Assembly: GCA_020852815.1 (NCBI GenBank)
Contig: JADZAN010000039.1
Coordinates: 1-64,000, forward strand
DNA length: 64,000 nucleotides
Direction of reading: 5' to 3'
From: Gemmatimonadaceae bacterium
GTDB taxonomy: Bacteria; Gemmatimonadota; Gemmatimonadetes; Gemmatimonadales; Gemmatimonadaceae
In this document: piece after piece, positions 1 to 8,443 of the stretch
How positions within the stretch are numbered: the stretch's first letter is position 1
Layout of the letters: every line of letters begins with the position of its first letter
The notes under the pieces: generated by a model
What the model saw: only the letters and a program-made list of their open reading frames with translations
Database searches by the model: none
What the model was told of the DNA's origin: nothing
Translations under genes and position numbers: made by a program

Positions 1-65
1 AGCTGGAACAGGCACGGCTGGACCGACGGCGGCGCAACGACGAGCAACGGCGCGCAGCCGCATGA
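1..65 (+). CDS. possible C-terminal end of a gene starting outside the window
   Basis: Reading from base 3, a frame runs 20 codons to a TGA at 63-65. It gives a highly charged Arg/Gln/Ala-rich helix-like tail (LEQARLDRRRRNDEQRRAAA). A basic helical tail of this kind is a common protein end, but the piece is too short to identify and the other two forward frames also read for some distance. Treat it as a tentative 3' end of a gene left of the window. Confidence 0.3.
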   Translation, partial: LEQARLDRRRRNDEQRRAAA

Positions 66-221
66 CTACCGGAGGGGTGTAACTCGCTCAGGTCTTGGCC
101 AAGTGCGAAAAGCGCTGAAGCACTACAAAGAGCACGACACGGAGGCTCACGGCGGATGCACACGGAGGAGACACGGAGGCGCACGAAGGAGTGCCGCGAC
201 GCGCCGAACCCAGCCCCCCAC

Positions 222-262
222 GCCCACCTTCCCAGCGAAAGCTGGGATCCACTTGTCCTCGG
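222..262 (-). repeat. REP-like hairpin, inverted copy
   Basis: TCCCAGC-GAAA-GCTGGGA (230-247) forms a perfect 7-bp stem with a GAAA tetraloop. The flanks match, in inverted orientation, those of the four copies at 733-1430. Confidence 0.75.
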
Positions 263-732
263 CATACTCGCGATCGACTGCCTCGGGCGTCCGTGATCGC
301 AACAACACAAGCACGACACGGAAGCGCACGGTGGAGACACGGAGGTAAACGAGGGAGTGCCGCGAACTGCCCTGATTCTCAACGCAATGCTCAGGAGACA
401 GCAGCGATGGCAGTTCGACGTGGCCACCACCGCTTGGATTTCAACACAGCTACTCCGAGTTCAAGCGTTTGAGTTGGTGAACCTCGTTGATCGATCGCCC
501 GCATCCAGCGCTTTCGCGCGCCTGTTTGCCGGCCAGGTACAGAGCCATTTCACGATGACGCCCCGCATTCGTGGCAGTGGTTGCGATGCTGGTAGTTCCA
601 AGAGCCTTGAACACGGGGGACACACGGAGGAACGGAGGTACACGGAGAAGACCTCGGCACTGCCGTTCTCCGTGATCCTCCGTGTCGTGCTTCTCCATCG
701 CCGAGGCCAGCACCGCACGCGACCGATCGGGT

Positions 733-1438
733 GCAACGCGAGGACAAATGGATCCCAGCTTGCGCTGGGACGGTGGGCGGTGGTTCTGGCACTCACTCGT
801 GCCTCGGCGCTTCCTCCATGCTCGCTCCGCGAATCCTCCGTGAATCCTCCGTGATCCTCCGTGTCGAGCTTTTCCATCGCCAACCCCGGCGCCAGACGCG
901 ACCGGTCGGGTGCAACGTGAGGGCAAATGGATCCCAGCTTGCGCTGGGACGGTGGGCGGTGGTTCTGGCACTCACTCGTGCCTCGGCGCTTCCTCCATGA
1001 TCGCTCAGCGAATCCTCCGTGATTCTCCGTAATCCTCCGTGATCCTTCGTGATCCTTCGTGATCCTTCGTGATCCTCCGTGATCCTCCGTGATCCTCCGT
1101 GATCCTCCGTGATCCTCCGTGTCGAGCTTCTGCATCGCCAACCCCGGCGCCAGACGCGACCGATCGGGTGCAACGCGAGGACAAATGGGTCCCAGCTTCC
1201 GCTGGGACGGTGGGCGGCGGTTCTGGCACTCACTCGTGCCTCTTAGCTTCCTCCGTGATAGCCTCGCGAATCCGCCGTGATCGCTCCGCGAATCCGCCGT
1301 GATCGCTCCGTGATCCCTCCGTGATCCTCCGTGTCAAGCTTTCCCATCGCCAACCCCGGCGCCGCCCGCGACCGGTCGGGTGCAACGCGAGGACAAATGG
1401 ATCCCAGCTTGCGCTGGGACGGTGGGCGGCGGTTCTGG
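733..1438 (+). repeat. four direct REP-like hairpin copies
   Basis: Near-identical hairpins lie at 753-770, 933-950, 1190-1207 and 1413-1430. Each is TCCCAGC, a 4-nt loop (TTGC or TTCC), then GCTGGGA. Each is preceded by a 'gcgaggacaaatgg'-type flank and followed by 'cggtgggcgg' and 'ctggcactcactcgtgcct'. Divergence between copies is only a few bases, so the array is either recent or homogenised. Confidence 0.85.
1011..1120. repeat. 11 tandem copies of a 10-bp unit (GATCCTCCGT)
   Basis: Eleven consecutive decamers follow the consensus GATCCTCCGT, with three GATCCTTCGT variants in the middle and two diverged units at the left. Shorter runs of the same unit occur near 840-870, 1270-1330 and 1480-1550. 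The 10-bp period is close to one DNA helical turn. Confidence 0.9.
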
Positions 1439-1576
1439 CACTCACTCGTGCCTCGGCGCTTCCTCCATGATCCCTCCGCGAATCCTCCGTGATCCTCCGT
1501 GATCCCTCCGCGAATCCTCCGTGATCCTCCGTGATCCTCCGTGATCCTCCGTGTCGAGCTTCAGGAACGCACCCCT

Positions 1577-2671
1577 TCAACACCCCGGCCGCGTGGCCGT
1601 CGTCGCAAAGACGCGCGCGAAGTACGGCAGGAGGTGACGCTCGAAGCGATCGCGCGCCTTGTCCACGTGACCGCCGTCGTACACCTCGACCGTGTGCGCA
1701 ATGCCGGCCTTGGCCAGCGCCGCCGCAAAGGTGCGTGACCCCTCCACCACGCTCGGGATCTGGTCCTGTGCGCCATAGTCGATCACGATCCCGCACATGG
1801 CCTTGAGCGCGCTCGGATCGCGCGCCACGCGGTCGGTGGGAATGAAGCGGCGCCAGGTGCGCTGCACCGCCGGGACGGTGCGCACCTGCTGGCCGCGCAC
1901 CACATACGGAAGGGCCAGCGGTGCGGTCGTGCGATACGTCGGCGCAAAGACGGCGGACAGGTCGCGCACGATGGACTCGGCGACATTCTGCGGTTTGTCC
2001 GACAACGAGAACGACGGCGCGCGCTGCCACACGGGGTGCGCGCTCCCCAGCTCGCCGACCATCGCCAGGCAGCAGGGACTCATCGCATAGACGTTTGCAA
2101 ACGTCGCGCTGTGCGTCATGGCGAGCGACAGTGCCCCGAATCCCCCCATGGACTGCCCGGCAACCCCGCGATGCCGGCGGTCGCGCATGGTGCGGTACTT
2201 CCCGTCGACGTATCCCACCAGCTCGCGCCCCACGAAGTCGTCCCATCGCCCAAACGCGACAGAGTTCACGTAGAACGCCCCGCCCCACGCGTTGTCGGCA
2301 TGCGGCGTCACGACGAGGTACTCGTGTCCCTGCAGTGCCAGCGAGTCCATCGCCAGGCGCAAGTCGAACCCCTGGTAGCTCCCGTCGAGCCACTCGCGAG
2401 GGTGCGACGTCATCCCGTGCAGGAGGTACAGGACGGGATAGCGACGCGCACGGTCACGCTCGTAGCTCGGCGGGAGGTAGATCCACACCTCGCGCTCGAT
2501 CGCATCGCCGGCGCGATTGCCGAGCAGCGCGCGCGCCCGCACGGTGTCGACGACCACACGCCCCTGCGCGCGCGGTTGTTCCTGCGCCCCCGCCAGGCGC
2601 AACGGCGCGGCGAGCGCGCCGAGTGCGCAGGTGAGGAGCGCGATACAACGTGCGACGGCGGAGTTGACCAT
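1577..2671 (-). CDS. secreted alpha/beta-hydrolase, putative esterase (esterase D / feruloyl-esterase-like family)
   Basis: 364 aa. An N-terminal signal peptide ends near the AGAQ at residues 27-30. The core is a PF00756-type esterase: LYLLHGM at 81-87 as the oxyanion region, nucleophile elbow GQSMG with Ser174, and a C-terminal GGH around residue 331 as the likely catalytic His. It probably hydrolyses ester bonds in the periplasm or outside the cell; the substrate cannot be read. The ATG at 2671 is chosen because it gives the signal peptide directly. Only 10 bp separate it from the propeller gene upstream, so the two are probably co-transcribed. The stop lies next to the repeat array. Confidence 0.8.
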   Translation of the reverse strand: MVNSAVARCIALLTCALGALAAPLRLAGAQEQPRAQGRVVVDTVRARALLGNRAGDAIEREVWIYLPPSYERDRARRYPVLYLLHGMTSHPREWLDGSYQGFDLRLAMDSLALQGHEYLVVTPHADNAWGGAFYVNSVAFGRWDDFVGRELVGYVDGKYRTMRDRRHRGVAGQSMGGFGALSLAMTHSATFANVYAMSPCCLAMVGELGSAHPVWQRAPSFSLSDKPQNVAESIVRDLSAVFAPTYRTTAPLALPYVVRGQQVRTVPAVQRTWRRFIPTDRVARDPSALKAMCGIVIDYGAQDQIPSVVEGSRTFAAALAKAGIAHTVEVYDGGHVDKARDRFERHLLPYFARVFATTATRPGC

Positions 2672-2681
2672 GAGACGGATT

Positions 2682-3896
2682 CTACCGCGGGACGCGCTGC
2701 AACCAGACGAGGTCGTCGTCATCGGTCCGCGCCAGGTAGAGCGACTTGGTCCCGAACCCTACCAGCCTCGTGCGCCTGGGGAGCGCGACGCGCTCCACGA
2801 CGCGTCCCGCGGCATCGAAGACGTCGAACGTCGGGATGGAGTCGTCCCAGGCACGCGTGCGCTGCACCCACACGCGCCCGTCGGGGGCCACGCGCACCGC
2901 CGCATCGAGGAAGGGGGGCTTGACCGCGGGCCACTCCTGGTCGGGGGTGAAGAGCTTCTCGACGTCGAGCTTCGACATGGTCGGCGTGCGCGGCTGGGGC
3001 GTTGCACCTGCTCCCTCCTTTTGCGGTGGCGCGGCCGGGCCGCGGCGGATGAGGATCCCCCCGGGGCGCACGGAGCGGCGCGCGAAGTCGGCCTTCTCCG
3101 CCGCGGTGACCGGAATGTTCGGCGACGCAGCGACCGCCCCCTCACGGCGCGTTCCGTCGGGGGCGATCCACTCCACGCGGTAGGGGGCGCTCCGCACGAG
3201 GGCGATGCGCCCGTCAGGCGCAATCGCGGCCAGGTCGCGCGACGCGAACGGGAGGTTGGTCACCAGTTGCATCATCCCGCCGCCGAGTATGCGCGCCGCC
3301 GTCAATTCCCCCTTGGGCTCGGCGAGCGTCGCTACCGTGTCCACGCGAGCGCTGCGCCGGTCGAGTCGCATCACGTCGGCAGTCCCGACGCTCCCGGCGG
3401 TCGGCGTGGACGGCGCGCGCGACTTCACGAGGAGGAGTCGCCCGGCGGCGTCGGCACCAACCAGCTGCGACCAGAGGAGCGGGCTGTTCTCCGCCATGCG
3501 CACGGGGGGTGCCGGCGTCCCGTCGGGGCCCACGAGGAAGACGCGCCCGTTGGCGACGTCGATCATCATCGTCGTGTCGCCCGGCAAGGCAACGAGTTCG
3601 GACACGCTCCCCCACTCCCCGGGCCCGGCGCCCTGCCGACCCACCGCGCGCGACGTGCCGCGCGACAGGTCGATCAGCTGCAACGTCTTCTCGCGCACGT
3701 CGGCCACGAGCACGCGCCCGTCGCTCAGCTCGCGGAGCCCGCTGATGGACGTGAACGGCTCGCGATGCTCGGCGTCGCTCCTGGCGAGCCGTCGCAGCGG
3801 CGCCTGCGCCCTCCCGGTCGATGGCGCCAGCGCGCCAAGCACCATCACCACACCCACGACCGTCACTTCGACGCACCTGCCGAGCATCGTTCTCAT
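2682..3896 (-). CDS. secreted six-bladed beta-propeller-like protein of unknown function
   Basis: 404 aa. The signal peptide (MRTMLGRCVEVTVVGVVMVL...GRAQA) is followed by repeated blade-like segments with Asp/Gly turns, such as LSDGRVLVADV, IAPDGRIALV, VAPDGRVWV and FDAAGRVV. This pattern fits NHL/SMP-30-type or 6-bladed TolB-like propellers that are common in large secreted repertoires. No catalytic residues can be assigned. A Pro/Gln-rich low-complexity stretch interrupts it around residues 295-320. It is the first gene of a likely two-gene operon with the esterase and is divergent from the DUF5916 gene. Confidence 0.65.
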   Translation of the reverse strand: MRTMLGRCVEVTVVGVVMVLGALAPSTGRAQAPLRRLARSDAEHREPFTSISGLRELSDGRVLVADVREKTLQLIDLSRGTSRAVGRQGAGPGEWGSVSELVALPGDTTMMIDVANGRVFLVGPDGTPAPPVRMAENSPLLWSQLVGADAAGRLLLVKSRAPSTPTAGSVGTADVMRLDRRSARVDTVATLAEPKGELTAARILGGGMMQLVTNLPFASRDLAAIAPDGRIALVRSAPYRVEWIAPDGTRREGAVAASPNIPVTAAEKADFARRSVRPGGILIRRGPAAPPQKEGAGATPQPRTPTMSKLDVEKLFTPDQEWPAVKPPFLDAAVRVAPDGRVWVQRTRAWDDSIPTFDVFDAAGRVVERVALPRRTRLVGFGTKSLYLARTDDDDLVWLQRVPR

Positions 3897-4127
3897 GCAC
3901 ACCTCGCCCTTGGCTTGACGTAGTGTGTGATAGCTGCCGTCATGGCACGGCGCCAGAGATGAGCGCCGCCGCCGCGCCTCACGACCGGCATCCCGGGTCA
4001 TCGGGTGTGAACGTCTCCCGGTCGTCGTGCGTTAATCTGGACTGGGCGGCCTGTTCGCCTTGGAACCGCCCCGAGTGTCGGTCCGCGGCTCGCTCAGCCA
4101 TTCGCTCCCCGCATCGGTCATCCCCCA

Positions 4128-6878
4128 GTGACCCGTTTCCGTCTCGCCGTTTGCGCGGCGATGTTCGCTTGCTCGCTCCTGGCGTCGCGTCGTGTTCGTG
4201 CGCAGGAGGAAGACGCCTCTGCGACGGCCGCGGCGGCGCGCGCTGGTGCGCGCCGGTCGCTCCGCGCGGCGCCGCGCACCGGCGCGATCGTGCTCGACGG
4301 GCGTATCGACGACCTCGCATGGGAAGCAGCGCCGGTTGCCTCGGACTTCGTGCAGCGCTATCCCGTGGAGGGAGGGCCGGCGCAGGATCGCACCGAGGTG
4401 CGCATCCTCATCGACGAGACGGCCGTCTGGGTCGCGGCGCGAATGTTCGACCACGAGCCAGAGACCATCGCCCGCCAGCTCGTTCGTCGCGACCAGGATG
4501 CGCAGGCCGACTACTTCGAGGTCGCCTTCGACTCCAACCGCGACAAGCGCACCGGCTTCATCTTCCGGGTGAGCGCGGCCAACGTGCAGCGCGACGAGTA
4601 CATCTTCGACGACAACGAACGCGACCGCACATGGGACGCGGTCTGGTCATCGTCGGTCGCCTTCGACTCGCTCGGCTGGACGGCGGAGCTGCGCATCCCG
4701 CTCTCGCAGTTGCGCTTTCGCGAGGTGGATGGCGAGCAGGCGTGGGGGGTGAACTTCGCGCGGCGGCGCGTGCGCTCCAACGAGGAGTCGCACTTTGCCC
4801 TCGTCTCGCGCCTGCAGCGCGGGCTCGTCTCGCAGTTCGGGGAGCTGCAGGGGGTGCGGGCCAGGAGCGCGCGCCGGCTGGAACTGCGCCCGTACGCGTT
4901 AGGCTCGGTCTTCCGCGGGACGGCGGAGGCGGGGAACCCGTTCCGCACCGGGCGTGACGCCTCGTCGCGCGTGGGGAGCGATGTGCGCGTGGGGCTGGGC
5001 GGCGCCTTCACGCTCGACGCGACGATCAACCCCGACTTCGGGCAGGTCGAGGCCGACCCCGCGGTCATCAACCTTTCCGCGTTCGAGCAGTTCTACGAGG
5101 AGCGGCGCCCCTTCTTCGTCGAGGACGCGAAGATCTTCGACTTCTCGCTCTCCGGCGGGCGCAACCGGCTGTACTACTCGCGCCGCATGGGGCGCGCACC
5201 GCGCGGCGGGGCGCCCGAGGCGGCGCTCTTCGCCGACGTTCCCGCGTCGGCCAACATCCTGGGCGCCGCCAAGCTCACCGGACGCACGCAGCGCGGCCTC
5301 TCGTTAGGTGCGCTGGTGGCGATGACGCAGCAGGCCGACGGGCGCGCCTTCCTCTCGGACGATGAGCCCGAGCGCCCGTTCATGGTCGAGCCGCGCGCGC
5401 GCTACGGCGTGTTGCGGCTGCGACAGGACTTCAACGGCGGCGCCTCGACCATCGGCGTGATCGGGACGGGGCTGGCGCGTTCCCTCCCCGCCGACAGGAC
5501 CTTCGACTTCCTCCCCCAGTCCGCCTTCAACGGCGGGATCGACTGGGAACACCAGTGGGGGAACCGCATGTGGGGCTTCTTCGGCTACGTCGCGGGGAGC
5601 CACGTGCGCGGCGACTCGGTGGCGATGATCCGCCTGCAGCGCGCCAGCAACCACTTCTTCCAGCGCCCCGACTACCGCGGCCCCGGCGTCGATTCGTCGG
5701 CGCGCACCATGTCGGGTTACGACTGGCGCATGACGGTGGAGAAACGGCGCGGCGACCACTGGACCGGCTCCGTGTGGGCCGCCGAGGTGTCACCGGGCTT
5801 CGAGGTCAACGACGCGGGCTTCAGCACGCGTCAGGAAGTGCTGGACGGCGGGGCGCGGGTGCAATACCGCGAGATCAACCCGGGTCGATGGTACCGCTCA
5901 TACAACGTGGCGCTGTCGACATTCCATAATTGGAGCCACGACGCCGTGGCGGGGCCCTGGAGCCGCGACGCCTGGGGGCGCGCGCACGTGGCGGGGTCGG
6001 TGGGAGTGAACTCGACGATCGAGTTCACCAACTTCTGGCGCCTCGAGAGCAATGCGCAGTGGCATCCCGAGACGATGGACCGGAGCGGGACGCGCGGCGG
6101 CCCCCTGATGTTGCAGCCGCGCTGGGGGGACCTGCGATTCTCGCTGCAGACCGACCAGCGCGCGCGCCTCGCCGTCGAGCCCTCGCTGTACGTGCGCCGC
6201 GGGGCCATGGGGAGCGGGAACGAGATGCAGGCGGCGCTCGAGATCAACATGCGCCCGTCGTCGCGCCTCGAGGTGGAGGTGGAGCCGCGCTTCACGCACG
6301 CGACCATCGGCGCCCAGTACGTGGGACAGCTCGAGGATCCCGGCTACGCGCCGACCATGGGCGGGCACTACTTCTTCGGCAACGTATCGCGCCGCGAACT
6401 GGCGCTCCCCACCCGCGTCAACGCCGCCTTCTCCCCCACGCTCTCCTTCCAGCTCTTCGCCCAACCGTTGCTCTCGTCGGGAGACTACTCCAACTACAAG
6501 CAGCTTGCCGCGCCGGCGAGCTTCGCCTTCACGAGTCTCGGCGAGGGCACGGCGGTCTCGGTCGATGGCGTGACACGCTGCACGGGGGGGCGCACCTGCG
6601 TCGACCGCGACAACGTGCGCCACATCGACGTCAACGGCGACGGCGCCACCGACACCACCATCGACGAGCAGGACTTCAACGTCCGCTCGCTCATCGGCAA
6701 CGCGGTGATCCGGTGGGAGTATCGCCCCGGATCGGCGATCTTCCTCGTCTGGCAGCGGCGGCAGCGGAGCGACGTGGTACGCGGCGACTTCGCCATCTCG
6801 CGCGACTGGGCGGCCTTGCTGCGCGCGCCGACGGACAACACGTTCCTGGTGAAGGTGAGTTACTGGTTGCCGCTGTAG
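4128..6878 (+). CDS. DUF5916 outer-membrane protein with N-terminal CBM9-like domain
   Basis: 916 aa, usual length for the family. Signal peptide at 1-25 (ends VRAQ). Residues about 50-230 resemble the carbohydrate-binding CBM9-like domain (DGRIDDLAWEAA; AELRIPLSQLRF). From about 240 on is the DUF5916 region with the family signatures DATINPDFGQVEADPAVIN and EERRPFFVEDAKIF, then long alternating beta-strands typical of an outer-membrane barrel, ending in an aromatic/leucine terminus (YWLPL). An EF-hand-like DVNGDGATDT segment lies near 845. The start is GTG; an in-frame ATG 11 codons on would shorten the signal peptide. The family's function is unknown; a role in binding or importing glycans is inference. 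Confidence 0.85.
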   Translation: MTRFRLAVCAAMFACSLLASRRVRAQEEDASATAAAARAGARRSLRAAPRTGAIVLDGRIDDLAWEAAPVASDFVQRYPVEGGPAQDRTEVRILIDETAVWVAARMFDHEPETIARQLVRRDQDAQADYFEVAFDSNRDKRTGFIFRVSAANVQRDEYIFDDNERDRTWDAVWSSSVAFDSLGWTAELRIPLSQLRFREVDGEQAWGVNFARRRVRSNEESHFALVSRLQRGLVSQFGELQGVRARSARRLELRPYALGSVFRGTAEAGNPFRTGRDASSRVGSDVRVGLGGAFTLDATINPDFGQVEADPAVINLSAFEQFYEERRPFFVEDAKIFDFSLSGGRNRLYYSRRMGRAPRGGAPEAALFADVPASANILGAAKLTGRTQRGLSLGALVAMTQQADGRAFLSDDEPERPFMVEPRARYGVLRLRQDFNGGASTIGVIGTGLARSLPADRTFDFLPQSAFNGGIDWEHQWGNRMWGFFGYVAGSHVRGDSVAMIRLQRASNHFFQRPDYRGPGVDSSARTMSGYDWRMTVEKRRGDHWTGSVWAAEVSPGFEVNDAGFSTRQEVLDGGARVQYREINPGRWYRSYNVALSTFHNWSHDAVAGPWSRDAWGRAHVAGSVGVNSTIEFTNFWRLESNAQWHPETMDRSGTRGGPLMLQPRWGDLRFSLQTDQRARLAVEPSLYVRRGAMGSGNEMQAALEINMRPSSRLEVEVEPRFTHATIGAQYVGQLEDPGYAPTMGGHYFFGNVSRRELALPTRVNAAFSPTLSFQLFAQPLLSSGDYSNYKQLAAPASFAFTSLGEGTAVSVDGVTRCTGGRTCVDRDNVRHIDVNGDGATDTTIDEQDFNVRSLIGNAVIRWEYRPGSAIFLVWQRRQRSDVVRGDFAISRDWAALLRAPTDNTFLVKVSYWLPL

Positions 6879-6906
6879 CGGCGCCCACGCTCGCGCCGCG
6901 GTCCGC

Positions 6907-8430
6907 GTGCCGACCGGCGTGCGCGCGACCAACGTCCTCCGCTCCCGACCCGTGACACAGGACATCAGCCGCCGCCATGTGCTGCGCACGCTTGCCACCG
7001 CGGGGGTCGCATCGCTGAGCGCACCGCAGATCCTCCGCGCGATCAACCCCTCCACGCCTAACGCCAACGAACTCCTCATCCGTGGCGGACGCGTGGTGAA
7101 CGCCGACGGCGTCGTCGCCGCCGATGTCCGCATCGTGGGCGAGACGATCGCCGAGGTGGGCTCGCACCTGACGCCCGGCGCCGGCGCACGCGTGATCGAG
7201 GCGCGGGGGATGCTCCTCATGCCCGGAGGCATCGACCCGCACACGCACCTGCACCCCACCTTCGCCGACGACCTCACCAGCGGGACGCAGGCGGCGCTCG
7301 CGGGCGGCATCACCACCGTTGGGACGTTCTCGACACCGCGCCGCGACGAGGCAATCCTCGCCGCGCTCGACCGGATGGAAGCGACGGTGAAGCAGGAGGC
7401 GATCGCCGATGTCATCCTCCATTCCTCGGTCTGGCCCCCAAACGACGCGTTGCTGGCCGCGCTCCCGGCGCTCGCCGAGCGTGGGCAGCCGAGCATCAAG
7501 TTCTACATGGTGCGCGCCGACTTCGGGGCGCAGCTCGAGATGGTGATCAAGGTGCTGGAGGGGGCGCGGGCGGCGGGGGTGGTGACGATGATCCACTGCG
7601 AGGACGGCGCGCTGCTCAATGCCGCGGTGCGGCGCCTCACGGCGCAGGGGAAGACCTCGCTCGACCACTACATCGAGTCGCGCCCAATCATCGCCGAGGT
7701 GGCGGCAACACAGCTAGCTGCCTCGTTATGCGAGGACACGGCGGCGCCGGTCTACCTGGTGCACATGTCGTCGGCGCGCGCGCTGGAGGCCTGCCGCCCC
7801 GTGCGGGCCATGGGGCGCGCGCTCTACCTGGAGACGCGCCCGCTCTTCATCCACCTCGACGAATCGAAGCTGCGCGGAAGCGACTATCCGTTGTTTGTCG
7901 GGCAGCCACCGCTGCGCCCGCGCGCCGATGTGGATGCGATGTTCCGCGGGCTCATCGACGGGAGCATCGACGTCCTGGCCACAGACCACGCGCCATGGAC
8001 GCGCGAGCAGAAGATGGATCCGCAGCTCTCCATCGCCCGCGTGCGCCCCGGGGCGAGCGACCTGCAGTGGATGCTCCCGATGTACTTCTCCGAAGGTGTG
8101 GGGAAGCGCAAGCTTTCGCTCACGCGCTTCGTCGAGACCACGTCGACCAACGCGGCGAGGATCTTCGGGGTGTATGGGAAGAAGGGGGTGATCCGCGCCG
8201 GCGCCGATGCCGACATCGCCATCTGGGACCCCAAGCGCACCGCACCGGTGCTGGCCGCCAACGACTACGGCAAGTCGGACTATTCGCCGTATGAAGGGTG
8301 GAGCGTGACGGGGTGGCCGATGACGGTGCTACGGCGCGGCGAGGTCGTCGTGGAGGAGGGAAAGGTCGTGGGAGCGGCGGGGAGCGGGCGGCTGGTGGCG
8401 CGCGAGCGGTGGATGCCCGCGCGCCGGTGA
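6907..8430 (+). CDS. dihydropyrimidinase/hydantoinase-like cyclic amidohydrolase
   Basis: 507 aa from the GTG at 6907; a GTG at 6952 is an alternative. The metal site is complete: HTH at 112-114, a candidate carboxylated Lys198 in PSIKFYM, His230 in IHCED, His286 in VHMSS and Asp360 in ATDHAP. This matches D-hydantoinase/dihydropyrimidinase/allantoinase enzymes that open cyclic ureides. Unlike the cytoplasmic family members it starts with a twin-arginine-like segment (SRRHVLRTLATAGVASLSA), suggesting export after cofactor insertion. It lies 28 bp after the DUF5916 gene on the same strand, so they may be co-transcribed. The exact substrate is not readable. Confidence 0.82.
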   Translation: MPTGVRATNVLRSRPVTQDISRRHVLRTLATAGVASLSAPQILRAINPSTPNANELLIRGGRVVNADGVVAADVRIVGETIAEVGSHLTPGAGARVIEARGMLLMPGGIDPHTHLHPTFADDLTSGTQAALAGGITTVGTFSTPRRDEAILAALDRMEATVKQEAIADVILHSSVWPPNDALLAALPALAERGQPSIKFYMVRADFGAQLEMVIKVLEGARAAGVVTMIHCEDGALLNAAVRRLTAQGKTSLDHYIESRPIIAEVAATQLAASLCEDTAAPVYLVHMSSARALEACRPVRAMGRALYLETRPLFIHLDESKLRGSDYPLFVGQPPLRPRADVDAMFRGLIDGSIDVLATDHAPWTREQKMDPQLSIARVRPGASDLQWMLPMYFSEGVGKRKLSLTRFVETTSTNAARIFGVYGKKGVIRAGADADIAIWDPKRTAPVLAANDYGKSDYSPYEGWSVTGWPMTVLRRGEVVVEEGKVVGAAGSGRLVARERWMPARR

Positions 8431-8443
8431 CAACTCGCCCCCG

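Larger units (their letters stand above)
66..1576. repeat. gene-free array of REP-like hairpins and CCTCCGTG boxes
   Basis: No credible gene lies here; the open frames read only repeat-derived peptides. Two module types alternate. One is a hairpin module with TCCCAGC-loop-GCTGGGA, whose translation reads like the widespread 'KWIPAxAG' REP-type peptides. The other is a run of CCTCCGTG/CACGGAGG boxes. Left of about 650 the hairpin and CACGGAGG boxes are inverted; from about 655 to 1560 four direct composite units follow, each roughly 190-270 bp. The array ends about 15 bp before the stop codon of the minus-strand esterase, so it may also help end that transcript. Confidence 0.85.

Noticed and set aside
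1011-1120. CRISPR-like array
   Set aside because: Units are 10 bp and contiguous with no spacers, and no cas genes are near.
103-1302. Several overlapping reading frames giving Arg/Gly/His-rich peptides
   Set aside because: They are translations of the REP-like and CACGGAGG repeats, open in several frames on both strands, with no domain or ribosome site.
1230-2393. Long minus-strand frame of 387 codons across the esterase gene
   Set aside because: It is in a different frame from the esterase, runs on into the repeat array and gives Arg/Ala/Gly-rich nonsense; the esterase frame has the catalytic motifs.
5898-7499. 533-codon minus-strand frame opposite DUF5916 and hydantoinase
   Set aside because: Antisense shadow in GC-rich DNA; the plus-strand genes carry clear family motifs.
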